Shown one piece after another: positions 1 to 7,872 of a stretch of DNA of 64,000 nt; position 1 is the stretch's first letter; each line of letters begins with the position of its first letter. Origin of the DNA: Actinotalea solisilvae (GTDB lineage Bacteria; Actinomycetota; Actinomycetes; Actinomycetales; Cellulomonadaceae); contig NZ_JADDKQ010000002.1 of the NCBI RefSeq assembly GCF_016464425.1, forward strand, positions 124,001 through 188,000, in the 5' to 3' direction. Under the pieces are notes generated by a model. The model saw nothing but the letters and a program-made list of their open reading frames with translations, was not told the DNA's origin and made no database searches. The position numbers and the translations under genes were made by a program.

Positions 1-895
1 GCGCGACGGGCGCTGCGAGGGTGGCGGCGAGCCCGAGGAGCGTCGCGGGCGCGACCGCCGGTGCCGCGGCCAGGTTGGCGGGCACGGCGTAGAGGGACAC
101 GCCCGGGTCGAGCAGCACGAGCACGGGAGCGCACGCCGCCTGGGCGGCGACCGGGACAGCGAGGGCGACGGCCGCCCATCGCGGGACACGCCCGGGCACG
201 CGCCGCACGAGCGCCGGGGCGAGGAGGACGATCGCGCCGGTCGCCACGACCGAGAGCACGAACCCGTACGAGCGCGCCAGCCAGGGGTCCACGACGAGCA
301 GCACCGTCACGGTCGCCGCGAGCGCGGGCAGCGCGCGCGAGCGGCGTCCGACGGCGAGCCCCGCGAGCGCGACGGCGCCCATCCCCGCCGCGCGCACGAC
401 GCTCGGCTCCGGCCGCACGAGCAGGACGAACCCGGCGAGGACGAGCGCGCAGGCCGCCGTCCTCGCCGGCCGCGGCAGGCCGGCGGTGAGCGCGAGCACC
501 GCGACGCCGAGCACCGCGACGTGCGCGCCCGACACCGCGGTGACGTGCGTCAGCCCCGACGTCCGCATCGCGGTCGCGAGGTCGGCCGGCACGCGCGACG
601 TGTCCCCCACCGCAGCGCCCGGCACGAGCCCGCGCGCGTCGCCGGGGAGGTCGTCCGTCGCCTCGAGGAGGCGCGACCGGAGCGCGGCGGCACCCGCGTC
701 GAGCGCCCCCGGCGGACCGGTCACGCCCGGGCCGCCGGACGCCACCACGAGCGCGACCGCCTCGTCGCCCGGGTCCGTCGCCGCGGCGCGCCCGGTCGTC
801 GCCACCCGGGTGCCGACGGCGAGACGGGACCACCGCTCGTCGCCCAGCACGAGGGCGACGCCGCCGCCGGGGGGGGGCGCGCCCCCGGCCACCAC
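1..895 (-). CDS. comEC: ComEC/Rec2-type DNA uptake channel protein, partial
   Basis: Polytopic membrane protein that carries transforming DNA across the cytoplasmic membrane. Reading the minus strand in the frame whose codons end at position 523, the sequence contains GLTHVTAVSGAHVAVLG, the hallmark of the Competence domain, preceded by an OB-fold-like stretch (VLGDERWSRLAVGTRV, later GLVPGAAVGDTSR) and followed by membrane segments ending in NLAAAPAVAPATLLG. The C-terminal part lies beyond base 1. The 5' end is unresolved: the frame stays open through homopolymer runs up to the neighbouring gene, and the N-terminal membrane segments usual in the family are not recognisable. The end coordinate given is only a possible GTG. 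The family call is firm; the start is not. Confidence 0.85.
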   Translation of the reverse strand, partial: MVAGGAPPPGGGVALVLGDERWSRLAVGTRVATTGRAAATDPGDEAVALVVASGGPGVTGPPGALDAGAAALRSRLLEATDDLPGDARGLVPGAAVGDTSRVPADLATAMRTSGLTHVTAVSGAHVAVLGVAVLALTAGLPRPARTAACALVLAGFVLLVRPEPSVVRAAGMGAVALAGLAVGRRSRALPALAATVTVLLVVDPWLARSYGFVLSVVATGAIVLLAPALVRRVPGRVPRWAAVALAVPVAAQAACAPVLVLLDPGVSLYAVPANLAAAPAVAPATLLGLAATLAAPVA

Positions 896-939
896 CCGGG
901 GGGCGGTGGGCGCGGCCCCCCCCCCCCCCCACCCCCCCC
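869..939. other. Homopolymer-rich seam (G9, C15, C8)
   Basis: Nine G at 869-877, fifteen C at 916-930, one A, then eight C at 932-939, separated by G/C-only sequence. It falls exactly where comEC loses recognisable similarity and where about 100 or more codons of its N-terminus should lie before the divergent FBP gene at 1043. I read it as a collapsed or badly filled assembly gap, not as a biological sequence, but cannot prove this from one strand. Confidence 0.6.
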
Positions 940-1042
940 GGCCCGCGCCCGCCGCGCCGAGGCCGCGGAGCGTGCTCGCCGCGCCTCGACGGCCGCGGCG
1001 CGCGGGGACGGGCGACCGTGACGCTGCGAGAGCCGAGAACCC

Positions 1043-1555
1043 ATGGACCCCTTGACCGAGAAGCAGATCCGCGCGTGCTTCGCCAACGCCAGCCGGCGTG
1101 AGGCGAGCCAGGCGACCCTCCCCGACCTGGCCGCGCTCCCCTGGGAGCGCCTCGACTACCTGGGGTGGCGGGACCGCAAGGCGCCCCTGTCGGCGTACGT
1201 CGTCGTCGCGCTCGACGACGGCCCCGCCGGCGTCCTGCTGCGCGCCGCCGACCGCGGCAGCAGCCGCGTGCGCCGCAAGGGCGTGTGCGCGTGGTGCACC
1301 GACGTGGTCGCGACCGACGACGTGAGCCTCTACGTGGCGCGCCGCGGGGGCGCCGTCGGGCGGCGCGGCGACACCATCGGCACCCTCGTGTGCACCGAGT
1401 TCACGTGCTCGCAGAACGTCCGCCGCACACCCACGCGGGCCGAGGCCGGCACGCACGCCGACGCCGCGGCGCGTGAGGCGATCGTCCAGAGGCGCATCGG
1501 CGAGCTGCGGGAGCGGTCGGCCCGGTTCGTCAGCCAGGTGCTGAGCACGCGGTGA
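1043..1555 (+). CDS. FBP-domain (EF-G-binding type) zinc protein
   Basis: A 170-residue protein matching the C-terminal treble-clef zinc domain of FusB/FBP proteins, which bind elongation factor G. Four cysteines form the expected zinc site: CAWC (residues 82 and 85) and CTEFTC (117 and 122), followed by the family-typical SQNVRR. The N-terminal half (ACFANASRREASQATLPDL, then WERLDYLGWRD) also fits. Known FusB proteins free EF-G from fusidic-acid-stalled ribosomes; actinobacterial stand-alone members are uncharacterised, so a role at the ribosome is inference. ATG at 1043 is the first good start; no clear Shine-Dalgarno sequence is seen. It is divergent from the damaged comEC. Confidence 0.85.
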   Translation: MDPLTEKQIRACFANASRREASQATLPDLAALPWERLDYLGWRDRKAPLSAYVVVALDDGPAGVLLRAADRGSSRVRRKGVCAWCTDVVATDDVSLYVARRGGAVGRRGDTIGTLVCTEFTCSQNVRRTPTRAEAGTHADAAAREAIVQRRIGELRERSARFVSQVLSTR

Positions 1556-1596
1556 CCCCACGCCGGCGACCCCTGGTCCTCCGGGGTCGCCGGCGG

Positions 1597-1602
1597 CAGG
1601 AT
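1597..1602 (+). promoter_or_regulatory. -10 element of a probable leaderless transcript
   Basis: CAGGAT lies six bases before the ATG at 1609, and no Shine-Dalgarno sequence is present. Confidence 0.5.
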
Positions 1603-1608
1603 GCCCGC

Positions 1609-1941
1609 ATGGCCTACGACGTCGAGCTCGCCGACCGGATCCGTGACGCCGTCGAGGGCGAGCCGGGCGTGGTCGAGAAGCGCATGTTCGGCGGGCTCGC
1701 CTTCCTCGTGGACGGCAGCCTCGCGGTGAGCGCGAGCGGCCGCGGTGGGATGCTCCTGCGGGTCCGCCCGGACGAGCCGGGGTCGATCGCCGACGACCCG
1801 CGGGTCGAGCCCTTCGTCATGCGCGGCCGCGCCATGGCCGGCTGGCTGCACGTGCCCGCGGAGGTGGTCGCGGACGACGACGCCCTGCGGCGGTGCGTCG
1901 CGGAGGGCGTCGCCACGGCGCGGTCGGTCGCCGGGTCGTAG
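1609..1941 (+). CDS. TfoX N-terminal domain protein
   Basis: A 110-residue protein consisting only of the TfoX/Sxy N-terminal domain. The recognisable core is VEKRMFGGLAFLVDG near residues 22-37 and MRGRAMAGWLHV around 70-81. In Haemophilus and Vibrio TfoX activates competence genes together with CRP; isolated N-terminal domains are common in actinobacteria and have no established function. A comEC gene lies only 0.7 kb away, but it is on the other strand and this need not be meaningful. The ATG at 1609 is chosen over in-frame codons upstream because the reading frame before it is a low-quality proline/arginine extension and a -10 hexamer sits six bases away. Confidence 0.85.
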   Translation: MAYDVELADRIRDAVEGEPGVVEKRMFGGLAFLVDGSLAVSASGRGGMLLRVRPDEPGSIADDPRVEPFVMRGRAMAGWLHVPAEVVADDDALRRCVAEGVATARSVAGS

Positions 1942-1980
1942 GCCGGGCCCGCCCGTCGCCCGAGCCGGCCCGAGCAGGCC

Positions 1981-2030
1981 GAGACCGTCCGAGCCCGCCC
2001 GAGCCCGTCCGAGCCCGCCCGGAGCCCGCC
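1981..2030. repeat. 10-bp tandem repeat in a convergent gap
   Basis: About five head-to-tail copies of GAGCCCGYCC, alternating T and C in the eighth position (a 20-bp higher-order unit). It fills the gap between the converging TfoX-domain and AHSA1-family genes; similar less regular GAGC units precede it from about 1960. No start or conserved ORF is associated. Confidence 0.75.
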
Positions 2031-2047
2031 GCCGTCCCCGGGGGCGG

Positions 2048-2668
2048 TCAGCCCTCCGCGGTCGGGACCGTCGTGTACTGGGCCAGCGCCATCTCGCGCG
2101 CACCCGCGACCTCGGCGTCGCCCGCCGTCCCCGAGCGCTCGACCACGGCGGTCCAGCGGTCGACGGACTCCCGGTTGAACCGGATCATCTCGGGGGCGTC
2201 CGCGGCCGCGAGCGGGTCGCCCGTGAGCTCGCCGCGCAGGTGCCGGGCGAGGGCGACGAGCGCGCCGTCCCAGCCGGGACCGACGAACAGTGCGCCGGCG
2301 CCGCTGCCCGCCATCGCGAGGGGAACCGTGTGCGTCAGCTCGACCGTCGTCGCCGCCGGCGTCTCGGCGAGGCGGACCTCGACCACGCTCTGCGGACCCC
2401 CGAAGGTCACGCGCAGGAGGGTCGGCCGCTCGCACGCGAGGACGTCGCCGCCCGCGTTGCCCTCGAGCTGGAACGACCCGCCGACGACGAGGTCGCCGGT
2501 CACGGGGTAGAACCAGCGCGGCAGGCGCTCCGGGCTGGTGAGCGCGTCCCAGACGTCGTCGGCGTCGGCGTCGTACGTGCGCGCGACCGTCACGGAGACG
2601 ACGTCGGCCGTGCTGTCGACCGCGACCGCGCGGTGGATGGCGGCGATCTCCTCGAGCATGTCGAACAT
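2048..2668 (-). CDS. AHSA1/SRPBCC-domain protein
   Basis: A 206-residue START-like (SRPBCC) protein of the AHSA1 family. The domain begins near residue 24 with VSVTVARTYDADADDVWDALTSPERLPRWF, shown here as VWDALTSPERLPRWF, followed by GGSFQLEGNAGGDVLACE and the terminal amphipathic helix region GWDGALVALARHL near 135-147. The fold encloses a hydrophobic ligand cavity; no substrate can be named. It lies three bases downstream of an ArsR-type repressor gene on the same strand, an arrangement repeated in many actinobacteria, so it is probably the gene that regulator controls. Confidence 0.88.
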   Translation of the reverse strand: MFDMLEEIAAIHRAVAVDSTADVVSVTVARTYDADADDVWDALTSPERLPRWFYPVTGDLVVGGSFQLEGNAGGDVLACERPTLLRVTFGGPQSVVEVRLAETPAATTVELTHTVPLAMAGSGAGALFVGPGWDGALVALARHLRGELTGDPLAAADAPEMIRFNRESVDRWTAVVERSGTAGDAEVAGAREMALAQYTTVPTAEG

Positions 2669-2671
2669 CTC

Positions 2672-3025
2672 TCACTCCTCCTCGGTGGTGGACGTGCGAC
2701 GCCGCTCCCGGCGTCCGCGCGCGATCTCCGTGCCCAGGGCGTCGAGGCGCTGGTCCCAGAACTGGCGGAACGGCTCGAGCCAGCGGTCGACGTCCCGCAG
2801 CGACGCGGCCTCGACGACGTAGAGGCGACGGGTGCCCTCCGCCCGCACGCGGGCGAACCCGTTCTCGCGCAGCACGCGCAGGTGCTGCGACACGGCCGGC
2901 TGGCTGATCCCGAACTCCGCGCCGATCGCCGCCGCCACCTCCCCGGCGGACCGCTCCTCACGGAGCAGCTCGAGGATGCGGCGGCGGACCGGGTCACTGA
3001 GGACGTCGAACGCGTGCACGGACAC
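2672..3025 (-). CDS. ArsR-family transcriptional regulator
   Basis: A 117-residue winged-helix repressor. The DNA-binding core is visible as FDVLSDPVRRRILELL (residues 6-21), the recognition helix GISQPAVSQHLRVLRENG, and the wing VRAEGTRRLYVV. No cysteine or histidine cluster for metal binding is present, so this belongs to the non-metal ArsR/SRPBCC pairs, not to metal sensors. It is first in a two-gene operon with the AHSA1 gene. Start is GTG at 3025; a second GTG two codons later is also possible. An A+T-rich palindrome upstream is a likely autoregulatory operator. Confidence 0.88.
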   Translation of the reverse strand: MSVHAFDVLSDPVRRRILELLREERSAGEVAAAIGAEFGISQPAVSQHLRVLRENGFARVRAEGTRRLYVVEAASLRDVDRWLEPFRQFWDQRLDALGTEIARGRRERRRTSTTEEE

Positions 3026-3041
3026 TTTCTATCACCAACGC

Positions 3042-3051
3042 CTTATATAAG
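3042..3051 (-). promoter_or_regulatory. Probable ArsR operator/promoter palindrome
   Basis: CTTATATAAG is a perfect 10-bp palindrome and one of the few A+T-rich stretches in the window. It lies 16 bases upstream of the ArsR start, where promoter and operator are expected. Confidence 0.5.
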
Positions 3052-3108
3052 TCCACGCTTAGGCCCGCGTCCCGCGCGAGCGCGGTCGCCGATCAGCGCC
3101 GGCCGCCC

Positions 3109-5169
3109 TCAGGGAACCCGCACGTCGCCCGGGACGCGCCACGTGACGTCGCCCGGGTCGCTGGGCCGCGCCAGGAGGTACCCGGACGCCCAGTCGCACC
3201 CGGCGCGCACGACCTGCTCGAGCTGGTGCTTCGTCTCCACGCCCTCCGCGATGACTGCGGCGCCGAGCGAGTGGGCGAGCTGCACGATGCCCTGGAGCAC
3301 GGCGTAGCCGTGGGGCTCCTGCGCGCCGTGCACGAAGGACCGGTCCACCTTGATGACGTCGACGGGCGCCTGCGTGAGCCGCGCGAGCGAGCTGTAGCCG
3401 GTGCCGAAGTCGTCGATCGCCACGTGCACGCCGAGCGCCCGGACCTCGCGCACCTGGGCCGCGAGGTCGGCGTCGTCGGCGAACGCGGACTCGGTGACCT
3501 CCATCCCGAGACGGTGCGCGGGCACCCCGGCCGCGGCCAGGGTCTCGCCGAGACCGTCCGCGAACGACGGGGAGGCGAGCTGACGCGGGGACACGTTGAC
3601 CCATACCCGCAGGTCGGGCACGTCCTGCCAGCGTGCGAGCTGGCGCGTCGCCTCCTCGACCACCCAGCGCCCGAGGGGCTCGATGAGGCCCGACTCCTCG
3701 GCGACGCCGATGAACTCGCCGGGCAGGACCGTCCCGCGCGACGGGTGCCGCCACCGTACGAGCGCCTCGACGTGCTCCGCCTCGCCCGAGGTGACGTCGA
3801 AGGCGGGCTGGAAGTGCAGGGCGAGCTGGGCGTCCGCGATCGCGGCCCGCAGGCCCCGCTCGGTCTCGACCCGGTGGAGGAGGCCGGTGTGCACGCTCTC
3901 GTCGAACCACGCGGCGCGCTCACGGCCGGCGTCCTTCGCCCGGTAGAGCGCGGCGTCGGACTCGCGCAGCAGCGCGCCGAGGTCCGGCGGGCCGCTGACC
4001 CGGCTGATGCCCGCGCTCGCCCCGACGTGCAGCGAGCGGTGGCCGAGCTGCACGGGATCGCTGGCGGCGCGCAGCACCGACGCGGCGAAGGCGTCGACCT
4101 CGGCGGTCGTGGCGTCGAACAGCACGCTGACGAACTCGTCCCCGCCGAAGCGGGCGAGCAGCGCGCCGGGTGGCGTGAGCGCCGCGAGGCGGCCGGCGAC
4201 CTCGGCGAGCACGAGGTCCCCCGTCGCGTGCCCGAGGCTGTCGTTGACCAGCTTGAACCGGTCGAGGTCGGCGAAGACGACCGACGTCGTCGCGGCGCCC
4301 GTGCGCTGGACGGCCTCGCGGAAGCGCTCGAGCAGCCCCGTGCGGTTGAGCAGGGAGGTCAGCTCGTCGTGGCTCGCGCGGTGGCGGAGCTCGTCCTGGG
4401 CCGCCTCCGCCGCGGACCGCGCCTCCCGTTCCGACGTCAGGAGGCGCTCCCGCTCCTGCGCGGCCTCGTGGCGCGTCGAGATGTCGTGGAACGAGATGCT
4501 CAGCCCGCCGCCGCGGAGCGGGCTCGCGCGCACCTCGACGTGCAGACGGAAGTGCGGGTCGAACCCCTCGAACACGTCGGCCTCACGGGTGCGCATGACG
4601 CGGCGGAGGCGCCGCTCGATCTCGGTCCCCCGCGACGGCGCGTAGAGCTCCCAGATGTCCTTGCCGCGCGCGTCCGACCACCGGGTGCGCAGCGCCTCCT
4701 GGGCCGGGGTGTTCATGTACCGCAGACGCCACTCCGCGTCGACCGCGAGGAACGCCTCGGAGATCGACTCGACGACCTCGACCACCGTCGCCGCCTGCTC
4801 GATGAGGCCCGCCTGCGCCGAGACGTCGCGGAACAGCGCGTAGGCCCGCTCCGCACCGTCGGCATCGGTGAAGACGGCGGTGGAGAGGTCCGCCTCGAAG
4901 GTCGAGCCGTCCGCGCGGTGCATGCGGAGCAGGCCGCGCCAGGAGCCGTCGCGCGAGCGTGCCTCGATCGCCTCGCGCCACCGGGGGTCGGACAGGTCGG
5001 CGAGCCCGCCGCGCCCGAGCGCGCAGATCTCCTCCTCCGTCCAGCCGAGGAGGCGGCAGGCGGCGGGGTTCGCCGCGTGCGTGCGGCCGTCCGGCGACGT
5101 GATGAGCACCGCGTCGACGCAGTGCTCGAACAGGGCGGGGCCCGCCCGACGTGCTGCCTCCTCGTGCAC
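3109..5169 (-). CDS. PAS-PAS-GGDEF-EAL cyclic-di-GMP enzyme
   Basis: A 686-residue soluble signalling protein with two PAS sensor domains (about 10-120 and 125-235), a short coiled-coil, a GGDEF diguanylate cyclase domain (about 265-425) and an EAL phosphodiesterase domain (about 435-680). Both active sites look intact: RFGGDEFV in the cyclase, and EALVRW, NVSPRQL, DDFGTGYSS and EGVET in the phosphodiesterase. It could therefore make and degrade c-di-GMP, switched by whatever the PAS domains sense. No membrane segment or signal peptide is seen. The GTG start at 5169 has GGGAGG upstream. It stands alone, with dinB upstream in the same direction. Confidence 0.93.
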   Translation of the reverse strand: MHEEAARRAGPALFEHCVDAVLITSPDGRTHAANPAACRLLGWTEEEICALGRGGLADLSDPRWREAIEARSRDGSWRGLLRMHRADGSTFEADLSTAVFTDADGAERAYALFRDVSAQAGLIEQAATVVEVVESISEAFLAVDAEWRLRYMNTPAQEALRTRWSDARGKDIWELYAPSRGTEIERRLRRVMRTREADVFEGFDPHFRLHVEVRASPLRGGGLSISFHDISTRHEAAQERERLLTSEREARSAAEAAQDELRHRASHDELTSLLNRTGLLERFREAVQRTGAATTSVVFADLDRFKLVNDSLGHATGDLVLAEVAGRLAALTPPGALLARFGGDEFVSVLFDATTAEVDAFAASVLRAASDPVQLGHRSLHVGASAGISRVSGPPDLGALLRESDAALYRAKDAGRERAAWFDESVHTGLLHRVETERGLRAAIADAQLALHFQPAFDVTSGEAEHVEALVRWRHPSRGTVLPGEFIGVAEESGLIEPLGRWVVEEATRQLARWQDVPDLRVWVNVSPRQLASPSFADGLGETLAAAGVPAHRLGMEVTESAFADDADLAAQVREVRALGVHVAIDDFGTGYSSLARLTQAPVDVIKVDRSFVHGAQEPHGYAVLQGIVQLAHSLGAAVIAEGVETKHQLEQVVRAGCDWASGYLLARPSDPGDVTWRVPGDVRVP

Positions 5170-5246
5170 GTGCCTCCCTCGCGTCGGTCACGGGTCACCG
5201 GACACCACGAGGATGACGGCGGCCCGGTCCTGCCGCCATCCCGCGA

Positions 5247-6473
5247 TCACGCCAGGTCGTCCGGCAGGAGGGGTGCGGCGATGCCCTCACCGGGCCGCAG
5301 GAGGCTCGCACGCGTCACCGCGCGGGTGCCGAACCGGTCCGCGACGGCGTCCACGGCGGCGTCCAGCCCGCCACGGCCCGCGGCCGCGAGGTCGAGCGTG
5401 GGTTGCACGACGGCGTCGCTCGCGAGGTTGGTGAGCGCGACGCCGACGAGGGTCAGCCCGCGGTCGCGGACGAGCGCCGACGCCTCGTCCAGCAGGTGCG
5501 CGGCCGTCGCCGCGAGCTCCTCGGACGACGCCGTGCCGTGCGCGAACGACCGTGACCGCGTCGCGCGGGTGTAGTCCGCGAACCGCAGGCGCAGGACGAC
5601 GGTCCGGGCCGTGCGGTGCGCCGCGCGCAGCCGGCGCCCGACGCGGTCGACGAGGCCCAGCAGCGCCGCGCGGACGAAGGCGTCGTCGTGGGGACCCCGG
5701 CCGATCGCGCGCTGCGCGCCGATCGAGCCGCGCGCACGCCCCGTGACGACGCGCTCGGGCGTGCGCCCGTGGACCACCGCGAAGAGGTGGTGCCCGGCCG
5801 CCGGCCCGAGCAGCCCGACGAGCACCTGCTGCGGCAGCGCGGCGACGTCGCCCGCGGTCACCAGGCCGTAGCCGTGCAGCCTGCGCGCGGTCACCTCCCC
5901 CACGCCCCACAGCAGCTCGACGGGCAGCGGGTGGAGGAACGCCTCCTCGTCGTCGGGCGGGACCACCATGAGCCCGTCCGGCTTCGCCACGCGGCTCGCC
6001 ACCTTGGCGAGGAACGGCGTGCGGGCGACGCCGACGGTGATGGGCAGCCCGACCTCGTCCCGGACCTGGGCGCGCAGGCGGGCGGCGATCGCGGCCGGCG
6101 GCACGTCGATCCGGTGCAGGCCCCCGACGTCGAGGAACGCCTCGTCGATCGACACGCCCTGGACCTGCGGCGTCGTCCGGTGGAAGAGGTCGAACACCGC
6201 GCGGCTGGCCTCGAGGTACGCCCCGAACCGCGGCGGCACGACGACGAGCCCCGGGCAGAGCGCGCGCGCCTCACGGCCGCTCATGGCGGTCCGGACTCCG
6301 CGCCACTTCGCCTCGTACGACGCCGCGAGCACGACGCCTCCGCCGACGGCGACCGGCCGGTGGCGCAGCCGCGGGTCGTCGCGCTGCTCGACGGCCGCGT
6401 AGAACGCGTCGAGGTCGGCGTGCAGGATCGTCGCGCGGCGCGCGGGTCCCGGCGGGTCGGTCACGGCGGCCAT
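5247..6473 (-). CDS. dinB: DNA polymerase IV (Y-family)
   Basis: A 408-residue translesion polymerase. Palm residues are conserved: LHADLDAFYAAVE near residue 18 holds the first catalytic aspartate, and GVSIDEAFLDVGG near 118 holds the catalytic Asp-Glu pair. The thumb helix-hairpin-helix region (ELLWGVGEVTARRLHGYG) and little-finger domain follow. The C-terminus ends PLLPDDLA and shows no obvious beta-clamp-binding motif, which sets it apart from the E. coli enzyme. The start is ATG at 6473; the open frame continues upstream to 6833 but there it is the shadow of the next gene. No LexA box was recognised. Confidence 0.92.
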   Translation of the reverse strand: MAAVTDPPGPARRATILHADLDAFYAAVEQRDDPRLRHRPVAVGGGVVLAASYEAKWRGVRTAMSGREARALCPGLVVVPPRFGAYLEASRAVFDLFHRTTPQVQGVSIDEAFLDVGGLHRIDVPPAAIAARLRAQVRDEVGLPITVGVARTPFLAKVASRVAKPDGLMVVPPDDEEAFLHPLPVELLWGVGEVTARRLHGYGLVTAGDVAALPQQVLVGLLGPAAGHHLFAVVHGRTPERVVTGRARGSIGAQRAIGRGPHDDAFVRAALLGLVDRVGRRLRAAHRTARTVVLRLRFADYTRATRSRSFAHGTASSEELAATAAHLLDEASALVRDRGLTLVGVALTNLASDAVVQPTLDLAAAGRGGLDAAVDAVADRFGTRAVTRASLLRPGEGIAAPLLPDDLA

Positions 6474-6512
6474 GCTCCGCCCGACCACCGACACGCCCGC
6501 GGGGGGGCGGGA

Positions 6513-6518
6513 TAGCGT
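6513..6518 (+). promoter_or_regulatory. -10 element, leaderless geometry
   Basis: TAGCGT, six bases before the ATG at 6525; nothing resembling a Shine-Dalgarno sequence lies between. Confidence 0.6.
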
Positions 6519-6524
6519 CGGCGG

Positions 6525-7127
6525 ATGGACTCCTTCGACGTGGTCGACTGGCGCCGGCGCGTGACGGCGCTCTACCGCGAGGTGCGGGCGACCGCGTCGC
6601 CCGCGGACGCGCACGGCGCCTGGGTGGAGGGCCGCGCCGCGCTGCTGCGGACGCACCCCGCGTCGCCCGTCGCCCCGGTGTTCCGCGACGCGTGGCCCGG
6701 TCCTGTGGTCGCGCCCTACGACCCTGCCCTGCGCTTCGTCGTCCCGGTCGACCGCGACGTCGAGCCGCGGCGGTGGGACGTCACCACGGGCACCGACGGC
6801 GTCGTGCCGTTCGAGCTCGTCGGGCGCGTGCACCTCGGGGTCGGCTCGCTCGACGTCTGGTGGCTCGGTTCGTACGGCGGCGGCCTCTTCCTGCCCGTGC
6901 GGGACCCGGCGCCCGGGTCCTACGGCGGCGGCCGCTACCTGCTGGACACGGTCAAGGGTGCCGACCTCGGCGGCGACCGGGACGCGCTCGTCGTCGACCT
7001 CAACTTCGCCTACCAGCCGTCGTGCGCCTACGACCCGGCGTGGGCGTGCCCGCTCGCGGGGCCCGGGAACCGGCTGGAGGTGCCCGTCGTCGCGGGCGAG
7101 CAGTACGTCGAGGTCCCGCTGCCGTAG
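6525..7127 (+). CDS. DUF1684-family protein
   Basis: A 200-residue protein recognisable as DUF1684 by SYGGGRYLLDTVKGADLG followed by LNFAYQPSCAYDPAWACPL near the C-terminus, the family signature. A conserved tryptophan-rich middle (VWWLGSYGGGLFLPV) precedes it. The fold and the preserved Cys-Ala-Tyr-Asp segment suggest an enzyme or binding protein, but no function is established and I assign none. The gene stands alone between dinB (divergent) and a VOC protein (convergent). The stop codon is embedded in a short CCCGCT/AGCGGG hairpin (7115-7131) that may help end transcription from both sides. Confidence 0.85.
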   Translation: MDSFDVVDWRRRVTALYREVRATASPADAHGAWVEGRAALLRTHPASPVAPVFRDAWPGPVVAPYDPALRFVVPVDRDVEPRRWDVTTGTDGVVPFELVGRVHLGVGSLDVWWLGSYGGGLFLPVRDPAPGSYGGGRYLLDTVKGADLGGDRDALVVDLNFAYQPSCAYDPAWACPLAGPGNRLEVPVVAGEQYVEVPLP

Positions 7128-7143
7128 CGGGCGCAGGCACGCG

Positions 7144-7827
7144 TCAGGCGTCCGCGCGTCCCTGGAGCGAGGGCTGCCAGGTGCAGACGTCGACCTCGTT
7201 GTCCTCGGAGTCCGCGAGCGTCCACCACGACGGCGCGTGCGCGTCGGTCACGAGGTGGCCGCCCGCGGCGAGCGCGGCCGCCACGCGCGCGTCGGCCTCG
7301 TCGTGCGGCACCCAGACGTCGACGTGGAGCCGGTTGCGCTGCGGGCGCGGGTCGCCCATCTGCTGGAACCACAGCGGCGCGCCCCGGCCCAGCGGGTCGA
7401 CGGCGTCCTCCTCCGGGCTGTCCGCGCGCGCGACGTACCCGAGCACGGCGCGCCAGAACGGCAGGACCTTGGGGATGACCATCGCGTCGACCGAGAGCTG
7501 GACGGTGTGCAGCCGGCCGGGCTCGGCCGGTGCGTCGAGCTCGCGCGCGACGGCGGAGATCTGCCGGGCCAGCTCGACGTGCCGGGGCACGAGGCCGAAG
7601 TGGTCGGACGACGCGTGCACCAGCCGGACGACGACGCCGTCGGACCGGACGTCGACGTCCGGGTGGTCGTCGTCGAGGCCGGTGATCTCGCTGATGGCCT
7701 GCACGAGGCCGGCGCCGGCCGCGAAGGAGCCGGTGCGGAAGAACGCGCACGCGCCCTCGCCGAGCACGCGCCAGTCCTCGACGCCGTCGGACGCGTGGAA
7801 GGCCCGCGGGCTGATCGTGTCCGTCAT
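7144..7827 (-). CDS. Pterin dehydratase-like/VOC fusion protein
   Basis: A 227-residue protein with two parts. Residues about 30-105 resemble pterin-4a-carbinolamine dehydratase (DDDHPDVDV, then VRLVHASSDHFGL and LARQI); residues about 110-220 form a glyoxalase/bleomycin-resistance (VOC) domain with RNRLHVDVWVP and an acidic C-terminal EVDVCTW. In the dehydratase part the usual His-His-Pro is Asp-His-Pro and the terminal Asp is replaced, so catalysis is doubtful. The same fusion is widespread in actinobacteria, with unknown substrate. The ATG at 7827 is supported by TACCGT six bases upstream. Confidence 0.82.
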   Translation of the reverse strand: MTDTISPRAFHASDGVEDWRVLGEGACAFFRTGSFAAGAGLVQAISEITGLDDDHPDVDVRSDGVVVRLVHASSDHFGLVPRHVELARQISAVARELDAPAEPGRLHTVQLSVDAMVIPKVLPFWRAVLGYVARADSPEEDAVDPLGRGAPLWFQQMGDPRPQRNRLHVDVWVPHDEADARVAAALAAGGHLVTDAHAPSWWTLADSEDNEVDVCTWQPSLQGRADA

Positions 7828-7833
7828 GGCCCG

Positions 7834-7839
7834 ACGGTA
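7834..7839 (-). promoter_or_regulatory. -10 element, leaderless geometry
   Basis: Minus-strand TACCGT ends six bases before the ATG at 7827. Confidence 0.6.
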
Positions 7840-7872
7840 GACCCGGCCGACGACGCCGGGAAGGCACCCGGC

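Noticed and set aside
5247..6833. Longer dinB starting at 6833
   Set aside because: The extra 120 codons lack similarity and are antisense to DUF1684; the polymerase motif begins after ATG 6473.
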